Origin: Candidatus Altimarinota bacterium
GTDB taxonomy: Bacteria; Patescibacteria; JAEDAM01; BD1-5; UBA2023
DNA length: 18,797 nt
Reading direction: 5' to 3'
Assembly: GCA_018457335.1 (NCBI GenBank)
Contig: JAGYHI010000014.1
Location: forward strand, 1-18,797
Below are positions 1-8,693 of this stretch, one piece after another. Position 1 is the first letter of the stretch; every line of letters begins with the position of its first letter. Position numbers and translations under genes: made by a program. The notes beneath the pieces are model-generated. The model was not told where the DNA came from. It was given only the letters and a program-made list of their open reading frames with translations, and did not search any database.

Positions 1-1
1 A

Positions 2-760
2 AAAAAACATATGCAAAATATTCTTGAAGTGCTTGGTTTGGAAGTTTCGAAAAAATGACCGATTCTTTTCGAGTGCTACGATATTTCACATACGCACGGA
101 CAGTTTACCTATGCTTCGCGCGTCGTCATAAAAAACGGAAAACCCGACACGAGCGCCTACAAAAAATACAAAATCAAGACCTTGGAAAAAAGGGAAATTG
201 ACGATTTTGCTTCGCATCGAGAGGTGATGTACCGCCGTGGACTCGAGGCTCGCGAGCAAGAAAATTTGCCTCATCTCATCATCATCGACGGTGGAAAATG
301 ACAACTCTCCCGCGCTCTCTCTGGACTCCGGCAGGGGTACAATGAGGCCGTGAAAAAAGAAGAAAATCAAAAAAGTCCCCCTGTGAGGGGGGATTTAGGG
401 GGGATAATTTCCCGAGATAATTTCCCAATCTGCTCAATCGCAAAAAGAGAAGAAGAAATCTTTATTCCCAGTCAAAAAAATCCGATTCTTTTTGAAAAAG
501 GCTCGCCAGAGTTGATGATACTCCAAAAAGCCCGCGACGAATCGCACCGATTTTCTATCACTGCCAATCGGTCGGCACGGACAAAGTCGATGAAAAAAAA
601 TATCCTCGAAGCCCTTCCATGAATCGGGCCAGCCACCCGAAAAAAACTCCTCAAAAAAGCCGGAAGTATTGAGGAAATATGAAAACTCCCAGAAAATGAA
701 CTTTTAAAAATTATCAATAAAAATCAATTGAAGGTTTTGAGGGAACATGGGGTGGTGTAG
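2..760 (+). CDS. uvrC: UvrABC excision nuclease subunit C, C-terminal part (5' end outside window)
   Basis: UvrC makes the two incisions around DNA lesions in nucleotide excision repair. The frame is open from the first base, so the N-terminal GIY-YIG and UVR parts lie upstream. Visible are the RNase H-like endonuclease motifs: ECYDISHTHG (Asp near residue 26), LIIIDGGKGQLS (second Asp) and RDESHRFSITANR (His), then a helix-hairpin-helix region with ALPGIGPATRKKLL. Four UGA codons (56, 299, 620, 680) are read as Gly; those at 299 and 620 sit exactly on the conserved glycines of DGGKG and LPGIG. The stop is TAG. Between GGKGQLSRAL and SIAKREEEIF, where relatives have a short variable linker, there are about 25 extra residues including SPPVRGDLGGI, encoded by a palindromic GC-rich repeat that does not break the frame. 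Identification is secure; whether the insertion is tolerated is inferred from the intact frame. Confidence 0.95.
371..426 (+). repeat. Palindromic repeat inserted in frame within uvrC
   Basis: A stem TCCCCCT (376-382) with loop GTG pairs with AGGGGGG (386-392) and is followed by GATTTAGGGGGGAT. An 11-bp direct repeat GATAATTTCCC follows (403-413 and 416-426). The local GC content is far above the flanking A-rich uvrC sequence. The unit resembles, from memory, the CCCCCTnnnAGGGGG-ATTTAGGGGG type of interspersed repeat found in many bacteria. It translates without a stop as part of UvrC. Confidence 0.7.
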
Positions 761-822
761 GGAGGCTTAAAAACTTTTGCAAAATATAAGAAGTTATGGT
801 AAAATAGAAGTATTCATTATGA

Positions 823-828
823 TATAAT
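823..828 (+). promoter_or_regulatory. -10 box TATAAT just upstream of the MORN-like gene
   Basis: A perfect TATAAT ends 9 nt before the ATG at 838. Transcription from it would start within a few bases of the start codon, giving a leaderless or nearly leaderless mRNA. No convincing -35 is visible, so it could also be chance in AT-rich DNA. Confidence 0.4.
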
Positions 829-837
829 ATTCAAAAT

Positions 838-1743
838 ATGTTAAAACCCGATAATTTTTCATGAGGAAATGAAACTCTAACTTGAACAAATTTAAATACA
901 AATTCAGTAAATCTAAATTCACAAAAATCAACTGAATGACAAGTATATAATTGAGAATTTTCATATCAGAAATACACGGACTCAATCCAAAATTATAAAG
1001 GAGAATATATTTTAAAAGATGGAGCAAAAATCCCTCATTGACAATGACTTGAAACCGCAACACTATCGGATGTGAGTATTACAGATGTTGGTAGATTTGA
1101 AAATTGATACTTTGTAGAATGAAAACGTGAAGTGATTTGATCTTGAAATCGCAAAATGGAAGCAGTATGAGAGTTTAAAGAATGAGAAGTTTATCCATAT
1201 AATGGTACAACACAAGAAGTTCCCAATTATAAAAATATTGTTTTTGTAAAACAAAGATTTGAAAATTGAAATAAAATTGAAGGTGAAGCATTATTTGTAG
1301 ATGGAATTGTGGTGGTGAATAATTTTTTAGAAAATTTTACTATAAAGTATAAAGATAGTTCAAAAGAAGAAATTTTATATGAGTGACCACTAGAAAGAGT
1401 ACAATTAAAAAATAAAACAGAAGAGATGTCTGCTCGGTCTAAAAATATAAAGAGAGTATTGGAAGAATTGGCTATAAATGCAAGCGATGGAAGTTTTTCG
1501 AATATTCCACAGCACACCAGAGAAGCAATTATTCTTTTGGAAGATATGAATAGACATATTGATGAAATTGTAGATATGGATAGAGATACGGTGTGACAAT
1601 TTCTAAGAAGAATTGAGGAAGTGCGTGATTATTTTTATTTCCAAAGAGAAAAAAATAACCTTGTTTCTCTTCGAGAAATTAATGTTTTAGCAGATGAATT
1701 AGATGAGTTTATTGTATTTCTAAAAAAACAATTTAGAATTTAA
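838..1743 (+). CDS. MORN-like repeat protein with C-terminal helical region (function unknown)
   Basis: A 301-residue protein seen only when UGA is read as Gly; it has 15 UGA codons, the most of any gene here. Residues about 35-135 hold degenerate MORN-like repeats of the pattern (Y/F)xGEFxxGxxxGxG: VYNGEFS, YKGEYILKDGAKIPHGQG, GRFENGYFVEGKR, GEFKEGEVYPYNG, RFENGNKIEGEALFVDG. Many UGA codons fall on the repeat glycines. The N-terminal 34 residues are rich in Asn, Ser and Thr. Residues about 190-301 are charged and probably helical (RREEVRDYFYFQREKNN-type heptads), ending in a lone TAA. No signal peptide or membrane segment is visible. The only in-frame ATG after the upstream TAG (805) is 838. 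In other bacteria MORN repeats mediate protein or membrane contacts, but no specific role can be assigned. A rho-independent terminator follows. Confidence 0.85.
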
Positions 1744-1772
1744 TTGATTTCTACTTATCATTGGTTTCTCTT

Positions 1773-1799
1773 AAAATACCACTTCCCGTGGTATTTTTT
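1773..1799 (+). terminator. Rho-independent terminator after the MORN-like gene
   Basis: Perfect 10-bp stem AAAATACCAC (1773-1782) and GTGGTATTTT (1788-1797) with loop TTCCC, followed by further T residues. It lies 30 nt after the TAA at 1741 and separates this transcript from dnaK. Confidence 0.9.
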
Positions 1800-1818
1800 C
1801 TTCCCAAAAATCCCACTT

Positions 1819-1845
1819 TTAGCACCTAAATAAAAAAAGTGCTAA
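1819..1845 (+). promoter_or_regulatory. CIRCE operator (HrcA binding site) upstream of dnaK
   Basis: TTAGCAC (1819-1825) and GTGCTAA (1839-1845) are perfect inverted arms. The total span is 27 nt, which matches the 9-9-9 architecture of CIRCE. The two innermost bases of each arm (CT and AA instead of TC and GA) deviate from consensus. It lies directly upstream of the -35 box, so HrcA repression and heat induction of dnaK are likely. No hrcA gene is in the window. A further lone GTGCTAA half-site lies at 1899-1905. Confidence 0.85.
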
Positions 1846-1852
1846 AAAAGTT

Positions 1853-1880
1853 TTGACAGAAATAAAAATTGTGATATACT
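1853..1880 (+). promoter_or_regulatory. Vegetative promoter of dnaK
   Basis: Consensus -35 TTGACA (1853-1858), 16-nt spacer, and -10 TATACT (1875-1880) preceded by TG at 1872-1873, which makes an extended -10. It is 7 nt downstream of the CIRCE element. The predicted start near 1887 gives a leader of about 140 nt. Confidence 0.85.
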
Positions 1881-1932
1881 GGCAGAGTACAATGTTTTGT
1901 GCTAATTTAAGAAATACGAACTTTTAAGAGGG

Positions 1933-1958
1933 GTCACCTCGCTTTTACTCGCAATGAC
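1933..1958 (+). repeat. Short relic of the GTCATTGCGAG-type repeat in the dnaK leader
   Basis: The stretch runs from GTCACCTCGC to CTCGCAATGAC. It keeps the GTCA...TGAC ends and the CTCGC(A/G)ATGAC tail of the longer elements at 14270-14356 and 16288-16368, but lacks their middle. It is transcribed as part of the dnaK 5' leader. Just downstream AATTCTTAATTT occurs twice (about 1985 and 2006). These two units and the terminator, CIRCE and promoter account for the whole 1744-2026 gap. Confidence 0.5.
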
Positions 1959-2026
1959 GAAAAACCTTAAAACTTCTATTTTCTAAATTCTTAATTTTTC
2001 ATTTTTAATTCTTAATTTACAAAATT

Positions 2027-4285
2027 ATGTCAAAAATTATAGGAATCGACCTCGGTACGACCAACTCTTGTGTGTCGTTTATGGAAGGGGGAGAATCAAA
2101 AATCATCCCAAATGCTGAAGGAGGACGAACAACTCCATCGGTTGTCGCCTTCAAAAAAGGAGAAACTATCGTCGGTATGCCGGCTCGTCGTCAGGCAGTG
2201 ACAAACCCAAAAAACACAATTTACTCTGCAAAACGATTTATTGGTCGTAAATTTAGTGAAGTCAAAGACGAAATCAAAAATGTGCCATTTACAGTCACAG
2301 AAGGAAAAGATGGCGGATGTCTTATTGAATGGAATGGAAAAGGAATTCGACCAGAAGAAATCTCTGCAAAAGTCCTCGAAAAACTCAAAGACGACGCAGA
2401 AAAATACCTCGGACAAAAAGTGACGGAAGCAGTTATTACGGTGCCAGCCTACTTCAATGATGACGAGCGACAAGCAACTATCAATGCTGGTAAAATTGCT
2501 GGACTCGATGTAAAACGAATCGTAAATGAGCCAACAGCCGCTGCTCTTGCATACGGTGTCGACAAATCAACTGACAAAAAAATCGCAGTTTATGACTTTG
2601 GTGGAGGTACTTTTGATATCTCTATCCTCGAAATCGGAAGCGAAGGAACTTTTGAAGTCCTTGCAACCAATGGTGACACGAGTCTCGGTGGTGACGACTT
2701 TGATCAAGCCATCTTCGAATATGTAATGAGCGAATTTAAATCTGAAACTGGAATCGACCTCTCTGGGGACGCAATGGCGGTACAACGAGTACGATCAGCA
2801 TCAGAAAAAGCAAAAATCGAACTTTCATCAGCGACCTCTACTGATATCAACGAACCATTTATCGCGATGAATGACGGTGTACCTTCAAACCTCAATGTCA
2901 CTATCACGCGAGCAAAATTTGAAGAACTCATCGGGGATCTCGTCGAGAAATCTATCGAGCCTTGTAAAAAAGTCCTCTCAGACTCTGGACTTCAAGCAAG
3001 TCAAATTGACGAAGTAATCCTCGTCGGTGGATCGACTCGTGTGCCACTTGTCAAGACAAAAGTTGAACAATTCTTTGGAAAAAAACCAAGCGAAGGAGTC
3101 AATCCAGACGAAGCCGTCGCTATGGGGGCTGCCATCCAAGCCGGTATCATCCAAGGTGATGTCAATGATGTCCTCCTCCTTGATGTGACACCACTTTCAC
3201 TCGGTATCGAGACACTCGGTGGAGTGATGACTCGTATGATTGAGCGAAACACGACAATCCCAGCCAGCAAATCACAGGTCTACTCGACAGCTGCTGACAA
3301 TCAAGACAGCGTACAAATTCACATCCTCCAAGGAGAACGAGAAATGGCGAGCGACAATAAATCGCTTGGACAATTTATTCTCTCTGGTATCGCACCAGCG
3401 CCACGAGGTGTCCCTCAAATCGAAGTGACTTTTGACATCGATGCCAGCGGTGTGCTCCATGTCACTGCCAAAGATAAAGGACCTCGAAAGGGTCAAAGAA
3501 ACACCATCCAAGGTGATGTCAATGATGTCCTCCTCCTTGATGTGACACCACTTTCACTCGGTATCGAGACACTCGGTGGAGTGATGACTCGTATGATTGA
3601 GCGAAACACGACAATCCCAGCCAGCAAATCACAGGTCTACTCGACAGCTGCTGACAATCAAGACAGCGTACAAATTCACATCCTCCAAGGAGAACGAGAA
3701 ATGGCGAGCGACAATAAATCGCTTGGACAATTTATTCTCTCTGGTATCGCACCAGCGCCACGAGGTGTCCCTCAAATCGAAGTGACTTTTGACATCGATG
3801 CCAGCGGTGTGCTCCATGTCACTGCCAAAGATAAAGGAACTGGAAAAGAACAAAAAATCACCGTCCAAGGATCGACTGGTATGAGCGACGAAGATGTAGA
3901 AAATCTCGTAAAAGAAGCCGAAGCAAATCGAGAGGCTGACAAAAAGAAAAAAGAATCTATCGAATCTCGAAATCAGGCAGATTCACTTGTCTACCAAAGT
4001 CAAAAAACACTTGATGACAATAAAGACAAGTATGAAGAAGCCGACGGAAAAGAGGCGCAAGAAAAAATCGAAGCCCTCAAAAAAGTCCTCGAAAAATCTG
4101 ACGCAACTAAAGAGGAAATCGACGAAGCATCAAAGCCACTCTCTGATGTGATGATGAAAATCGGTCAAACCATCTACTCAAAAGGTGGAAATCCAGAAGG
4201 ACAGTCTTGTGGGACTGACGCTGGATCAGACAAGAAAAAAGACGACGATGACAGTGTCGAAGCAGAAGTGGAAGAAGAGAAATAA
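2027..4285 (+). CDS. dnaK: Chaperone DnaK (Hsp70) with tandemly duplicated substrate-binding beta domain
   Basis: DnaK is the ATP-driven Hsp70 chaperone that binds exposed hydrophobic segments with DnaJ and GrpE. Its 752 residues exceed the usual 600-640 by one domain. The nucleotide-binding domain (1 to about 381) is normal: [55 protein letters not shown]. Then linker VLLLDV (382-387) plus the beta-sandwich SBD is followed by a second complete copy (linker 501-506). Residues 375-485 and 494-604 are identical, separated by PRKGQRNT. The second copy continues normally into [15 protein letters not shown], the helical lid and an acidic C-tail. There are no UGA codons in 752 codons. Start ATG at 2027 gives the canonical [12 protein letters not shown]. 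Regulated by CIRCE upstream and ended by a terminator. The duplication is either a real double-SBD Hsp70 or an assembly artefact. Confidence 0.97.
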   Translation: MSKIIGIDLGTTNSCVSFMEGGESKIIPNAEGGRTTPSVVAFKKGETIVGMPARRQAVTNPKNTIYSAKRFIGRKFSEVKDEIKNVPFTVTEGKDGGCLIEWNGKGIRPEEISAKVLEKLKDDAEKYLGQKVTEAVITVPAYFNDDERQATINAGKIAGLDVKRIVNEPTAAALAYGVDKSTDKKIAVYDFGGGTFDISILEIGSEGTFEVLATNGDTSLGGDDFDQAIFEYVMSEFKSETGIDLSGDAMAVQRVRSASEKAKIELSSATSTDINEPFIAMNDGVPSNLNVTITRAKFEELIGDLVEKSIEPCKKVLSDSGLQASQIDEVILVGGSTRVPLVKTKVEQFFGKKPSEGVNPDEAVAMGAAIQAGIIQGDVNDVLLLDVTPLSLGIETLGGVMTRMIERNTTIPASKSQVYSTAADNQDSVQIHILQGEREMASDNKSLGQFILSGIAPAPRGVPQIEVTFDIDASGVLHVTAKDKGPRKGQRNTIQGDVNDVLLLDVTPLSLGIETLGGVMTRMIERNTTIPASKSQVYSTAADNQDSVQIHILQGEREMASDNKSLGQFILSGIAPAPRGVPQIEVTFDIDASGVLHVTAKDKGTGKEQKITVQGSTGMSDEDVENLVKEAEANREADKKKKESIESRNQADSLVYQSQKTLDDNKDKYEEADGKEAQEKIEALKKVLEKSDATKEEIDEASKPLSDVMMKIGQTIYSKGGNPEGQSCGTDAGSDKKKDDDDSVEAEVEEEK
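3148..3838 (+). repeat. Tandem duplication inside dnaK, period 357 nt
   Basis: Bases 3148-3481 recur without a difference at 3505-3838 (334 nt, offset 357 nt = 119 codons). The intervening 3482-3504 corresponds to 3839-3861 after the second copy but differs at 7 of 23 positions. TCCAAGG occurs at both original borders (after 3150 and near 3864), so it could be the microhomology that seeded the duplication. The unit covers the interdomain linker and the entire substrate-binding beta domain, and the frame is kept. Confidence 0.95.
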
Positions 4286-4301
4286 GAGGGTTCCCAAAAA
4301 C

Positions 4302-4332
4302 AAAAACCGCCTTTTGATAAGGCGGTTTTTTT
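4302..4332 (+). terminator. Rho-independent terminator after dnaK
   Basis: AAAACCGCCTT pairs with AAGGCGGTTTT across a TTGAT loop, followed by a T run. It begins 17 nt after the dnaK TAA. The T-flanked stem may also serve the convergent gene that ends at 4340, since its left side is A-rich. Confidence 0.92.
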
Positions 4333-4339
4333 CATGGAA

Positions 4340-5938
4340 TTATTTTTTAATCTCATTTAAAATCTCAGGATTTTTGTACCATCTTTTTGTAATTTTCCCT
4401 TCATAATCCACGATTTTTACTTCTTTGACTTCAAAAATTTGGTTTTCGGTATTTTCTACGATTTCTGCTTCGAGGAAAAATTTTGTCGGTCCGTCAGAGG
4501 CTTCAAAAGAATATATATCATTTCCTTTTGGAGTAAATTTTCAAACAGCGTCCCAAGAGTAACTACTTTTCGCAAATTTTAAAGGAATATATTGCCTTGG
4601 ATTTTTTCTTAAAATATCAAATTTAATCCATTGTATTTCTGTTTCAAATTTTTTATCATTTATTAGACATTTTAACTTATCTTTATTTTTTTCAAATATA
4701 AAATCTTTACAGAAAAAATCATACTTTTTCAAAATTTCATATTTTTTATCTATTTCCAAATTCTCACTTCTATATCGAGAAAAATTGGTTGAAAATTTGA
4801 TATTTTCTGGTATATAAGCTTCTTCTATTCTGATTCTTATAGGAAGAAGTGGATATTTGTCTTTTGAGTTTGTGTGCAGTTTAAATTCAAATTCACCATC
4901 TTTATTTATTTCAGTTTTAATTCATTTTATATATTTTTTAACTTTTTCTGCAATGTCATTATTTCCAGGAAATAAAATAGAATATTTGATGTGGATTTTG
5001 TCGTCAGGGGATTTCTTGAAAGCCCAAGGATAAACACTAAAATTTATAAATTCTATATTAAAAATTTCAGGAGTCTGATCCACAAAGTAATTATAATGAT
5101 TAAAACTGATTTCTTTTCTTCATTCCAAATCAATATTTATTTCTTTATTTATTTCATTTCTTTGACTATATTTCCCAAATAAATCAAATCCGACGGCCCC
5201 TCAAAAGGTAATCGCGATAATTGCACAGACAAGCCCCGTTGTAAACATTTTTAGTGAGAATTTAGCGAAAAATCCATATTGGAAAAATACGATGATAAGC
5301 ACGATGAGTGAGAAGATTCCGATTGTCATTCAGACTGGGAAAAATGGAGAAAAATCCATAAAAGGATACATATTTCCAATCGAAAAATTTCATAAATACG
5401 CTCCGAAAATCACAATTGAAACAAATAAAATCGCCAACAATACGAGTAAAATTCCTATCGAAAAGAAAAATCGGAAAATTCCTGTTCTCAAAATGAGAAA
5501 TCCAAGAAAATAGAGGATAAATAATAATGCCGTGATATTTGCTCCAGCCAAAACTCAAAGAAAGGCGAGTGCTAAAAATAAAATTCTATACACATTTGCA
5601 TTGATGCCGGTTTTGTCTCCGAGTTCTTTGAGGACGCCGAGGAAAATTACCTTGTTGCCACTTGGAATAAATTTTTTCAGTAGAGAATTTTTTGGAATTT
5701 TGATGTTTTCTGAATTTTCAATTTCTTCTTTAAAAATTTCTTCCGGACTTCCGATTTCTTCGAGAATATTTTTAATATCGCTCGGAGTTTCAGGATTTTT
5801 CGCTTCGATTTTTTCGAAAACTCGCTCTTCGATATCTTTGATGTAGTCGGAGTCGAGCTTATTTTCTTTGATAAAAGACTTCAAACCCTTGAAATAGGCA
5901 TCTATGATTTTTTGGAGTTTTGGATCGAGAGATTTCAT
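4340..5938 (-). CDS. HAAS/PspC-like membrane protein with large C-terminal domain
   Basis: A 532-residue protein reconstructed across 7 UGA-Gly codons. Residues 1-75 resemble the HAAS domain that accompanies PadR regulators: IKDIEERVFEKIEAKN, then ILEEIGSPEEIFKEE. Residues about 95-150 resemble PspC (KVIFLGVLKELGDKTGINANVYRILFLALAFLG in pieces). About four hydrophobic segments follow (roughly 118-150, 155-183, 203-228, 230-253). The last 280 residues are soluble, charged, rich in Lys, Glu, Phe and Tyr, and not recognised by me. The gene starts 12 nt after the padR stop and is evidently co-transcribed with it. In known PadR-HAAS pairs the membrane partner modulates envelope responses; that role is inference here. 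Start ATG 5938 follows TTAAATTTTATACACT rather than a Shine-Dalgarno. Stop is TAA. The family assignments of the first two domains are by resemblance only. Confidence 0.85.
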
Positions 5939-5950
5939 AGTGTATAAAAT

Positions 5951-6274
5951 TTAAGAAAATAAAATTTGATTAACTGTATTGTCGATATCTTTCCAGTTCT
6001 TTGTCATTATTTTTAGTGCTTCGTCGCCTGTTTTCGTGAGTTCAAAATATTTTCGCGGGTGTCCACTGTCGGATTCTTGCCAATAATAACTAATAAATCC
6101 TTCTTTTTTGAGGCGAGAGAGGAGTGGGTAGACGGTTCACTCGACGACGATGAGTTCGCTTTTTTTGAGGATTTCTATGATTTCTGCACCGTAGGTTTCT
6201 CATTTTTTAATGATACCAAGCACGAGAAAATCGAGTATTCCTTTTCGCATCTGTGATTGTATTTTATGTTCCAT
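5951..6274 (-). CDS. PadR family transcriptional regulator
   Basis: A 107-residue winged-helix repressor. It begins MEHKIQSQMRKGILDFLVLG and contains the family hallmarks GETYGAEIIEILKKS, VVEGTVYPLLSRLKKEG and SGHPRKYFELTKTG. The two UGA codons give the first Gly of GETYG and the Gly of EGTVYP, both highly conserved in PadR proteins. It is the first gene of a two-gene operon with the HAAS/PspC-like membrane protein, the standard partnership of short PadR proteins. The promoter lies immediately upstream and its -10 abuts a dyad, suggesting autorepression. Start ATG 6274 has no Shine-Dalgarno; stop TAA is followed after 12 nt by the next ATG. The ligand is unknown. Confidence 0.93.
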
Positions 6275-6285
6275 ATTTTTTAAAA

Positions 6286-6306
6286 TTACTTGGTAATGCA
6301 AAGTAA
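6286..6306. promoter_or_regulatory. Dyad operator, probable PadR binding site
   Basis: Inverted arms TTACTT (6286-6291) and AAGTAA (6301-6306) with further symmetric matches between them; 16 of 21 positions are palindromic. It overlaps the last base of the -10 box and the predicted transcription start of padR. Binding of PadR to its own promoter dyad is typical of the family; here it is inferred from position. Confidence 0.6.
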
Positions 6307-6333
6307 TATTATTTAGAAAACCATTTTTGTCAA
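6306..6333 (-). promoter_or_regulatory. Promoter of padR-pspC operon
   Basis: On the minus strand, TTGACA (6333-6328), 16-nt spacer, TAATAT (6311-6306). The transcription start would fall near 6299, inside the dyad, giving a leader of about 25 nt before the padR ATG. Confidence 0.8.
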
Positions 6334-6348
6334 ATAAATTTTTAGAAA

Positions 6349-6390
6349 ATAAAAAAAAAAAAAAGGGGGGAACACGATTTTGTGCTCCCA
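6349..6390 (-). terminator. Rho-independent terminator after the YhgE/Pip-like gene
   Basis: Stem of GGGAACAC (6368-6375) and GTGCTCCC (6382-6389) with one mismatch, next to a run of G and then 14 or more A residues, which is a long U tract for leftward transcripts. It lies about 105 nt past the TAA at 6494-6496. The homopolymer run is also a likely sequencing or assembly weak point. Confidence 0.8.
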
Positions 6391-6493
6391 AAAAGGAAAA
6401 TCCAAGATTTATTCTACGATTTTTATGTCATCGCAAAAGAGTGGCTTTTATGAGAAATAATATTTGTTTCCTAAAAAAGTAAAGTGGTATTTT

Positions 6494-8641
6494 TTAATGA
6501 AAAATATCCATTCCATGTGTTTTTTTATCAAAAGAAAGTGCAATTTTTGAGAGATACGGAGCAAAAAGAAAAGAAAAAACAAAAGTCGATATACCTATGA
6601 GCGCAAGCGTCTGAATATTATATATAAAAATTTCAGGTACAATACCACCGATAGTTTCACGGACGGCATTTATCGCGTAGGTAAAAGGCAAATATGGGTG
6701 GATTTGTACGAAAAAACTCTGCGTCAACTCGACGGGAAAAGTACCGCTTGATGCTGAGAGTTGGATGACGAGCAGGAGGATTGCAACAACTTTTCCAGCG
6801 TTTCACAAGAGATAGACAATGGAGAAAATAATAATTTGAAAAACGATGGCAACGCAGATGCAGAGGAGGACAAAGGCTTGTGGCTCCGCGACCGATACCT
6901 TGAGAAGGTGAATATTTCCGATTGAGACGATAGAGGCTTGAATAATACCAAGAAGTACAAACAAAAAAAGTCGCACTAAGTAGCCTTTGCGGTGGGATTT
7001 TCTTTGGACGGCAATGCTTGGTCGTACTGAAAGAAGCGAAACTGCGAGGAGTCCACCGACCCACAGTGAAAGTACCGTAAAAAATGGTGAAATAGCTGAT
7101 CCATAATTTGGAATTGGAAAAAGGTGAGTAGATTTTATTTCGATAGGATGTTCGAAAAAATCTCGTTCTTTATTTGGGTTGAGGAGTAAAATCCGCAAAA
7201 TTGCATCGATACGACTATCCGATACTTTATCCGAAAATTTTTGCATTTTTTGAATACCATCTTCGATTTTTCCCCAGTTGTCAAGTACTTTACCAGCTTG
7301 ATTTTGACCATTTTCAATAGATTCTTGTGCTTTCGTCAAAAAATCATCTATTTTAGGAATATCATTTTTAAGATCCTTACTTTTTTCTCCAATATCGGAT
7401 AAAAGTTCATATATATTTTCGCGTACACTATTTATATTTGGTTGCAGACTTGTACGAGAAAGGTCTTGAAGTCGAATAAAATCCGCACGAATATTATTTG
7501 ATAGCCTTCTCATTTTTTCTACTACATCTCTTGTCAGTGTATCTCCTCGATTGAGTGTGTGCTTTGCTTGTTGTAAAAGATTATAATAATTTGTGATATT
7601 TCTAAGGAGTCGATTATTGACTTGGATAAACGGAGAAAAAATGTGGTGTGAAGAAAAAGCATCGAGAAATTTCCAAGTTTTTCCGAGTCATTCTACGATT
7701 TTTTTAGCAAAGAGGAGTCGTTTTTGGATACGCTCGATTTTTGGTACAAAAATTTCTTTTGTAATATGTATAAGACTATTAGAAAGATCAACTAACTCAA
7801 TTCCGTCAGAAAAAATACCGTCGAGTAAATACATTTGAGTGGCAACAAATTGAGGGATTTTATCTAAAATTTTCCCAATGCTTTCATGAATTTTTTCTCT
7901 AGAACCTGTGATGTTTATAATAGAATCAAGTGAACTTTCCAAAAAAGGTAGATTTTCTTGAATAGTTTTACTGGCAGTAAGTCATCTCCCAGAAAGATCG
8001 TGTGCCTTTTGGATTCAATCGTGGATTTCGTCCACTTTTGGAGAAATTTCTGTGATAAGCTCCCGGGCTTTTGAGATATCACCACGCAAAGAGGCGAGCT
8101 TATCACCACCTTTATTTGCTTTTTCAAAGACTTCCTCATTTATCGAGCCAAGAAAGGCTGACTCGATTTCTGATTCTATACCTTCGACACCTTTTTGGGT
8201 GATTTTTGGGACGATGGCATTTATTTTTTCATTGACGGTGTAGAGGAGTTTTGGTCTTGTTGGCGTGTCACTCAAAAAACTCATCATATCTTTTGAAAAG
8301 GTTTTTGGTATCACGATACTGGCATAGTATTTTCCGAGTCGGACTCACTCGACGGCTTCTTTTGGGTCGACAAAAATCCAACCCATTTTAGTATTTTCGT
8401 TGAGATTTTCCATCAAATTTTCACCAATATTAATAGTTGTGTCAAATTCAGTAGTGCCAATATCTTCACTAGCAACTGCAACTTTAATACTACTTGTATT
8501 GCTGTATGGATCCCAAGAGGAGAGGATATTAAACCACGCATAAAACGACGGCAAAATCGCGAGCACACACAAAATTAAAATCGCACTTGGATTTGTAAAA
8601 ATGCTTTTAAAATCTGCAAAAAGAGCCGTAGAAATTTTCAT
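6494..8641 (-). CDS. YhgE/Pip domain membrane protein (phage infection protein family)
   Basis: A 715-residue protein, continuous only with 5 UGA-Gly codons. The N-terminus has a membrane segment (about 18-37) in AILILCVLAILPSFYAWFNI, then SSWDPYSNTSSIKVAVASED and INIGENL, diagnostic of YhgE/Pip; GKYYASIVIPKTFSKDM follows the first UGA. A long extracellular helical/coiled-coil stalk occupies roughly 130-480. The C-terminal third has about five membrane segments and the family signature GNAGKVVAILLLVIQLSAS, SSGTFPVEL, QIHPYLPFTYAINAVRET; the first Gly there is UGA. Such proteins belong to the ABC-2 membrane fold and include the phage receptor Pip and secretion-related ESX/T7SS-associated proteins; the substrate is unknown. 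It has its own promoter and terminator, between a PadR operon and an ABC exporter. Start MKISTALFADFKSIF is unambiguous. Confidence 0.93.
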
Positions 8642-8664
8642 AAATAAAATTTAAAATCCAATCG

Positions 8665-8692
8665 ATTATATAGAAATACGAAAAAAAGTAAA
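8665..8692 (-). promoter_or_regulatory. Promoter of the YhgE/Pip-like gene
   Basis: On the minus strand TTTACT (8692-8687), 16-nt spacer, perfect TATAAT (8670-8665), 24 nt before the ATG. The A/T element TTAAATTTTATTT directly precedes the start codon. Confidence 0.6.
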
Positions 8693-8693
8693 G

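Noticed and set aside
838..1743. Reading this and other split frames as pseudogenes or frameshifts
   Set aside because: The pieces always stay in one frame and are separated only by TGA; no TAA, TAG or indel intervenes, and the TGA positions match conserved glycines.
3482..3506. Diversity-generating retroelement signature in dnaK
   Set aside because: Changes are not restricted to adenines (G to C, T to A and G to A also occur) and no reverse transcriptase or template repeat is present in the window.
3240..3868. Paired overlapping frames repeated within dnaK on both strands
   Set aside because: They are out-of-frame shadows created by the 357-nt tandem duplication.
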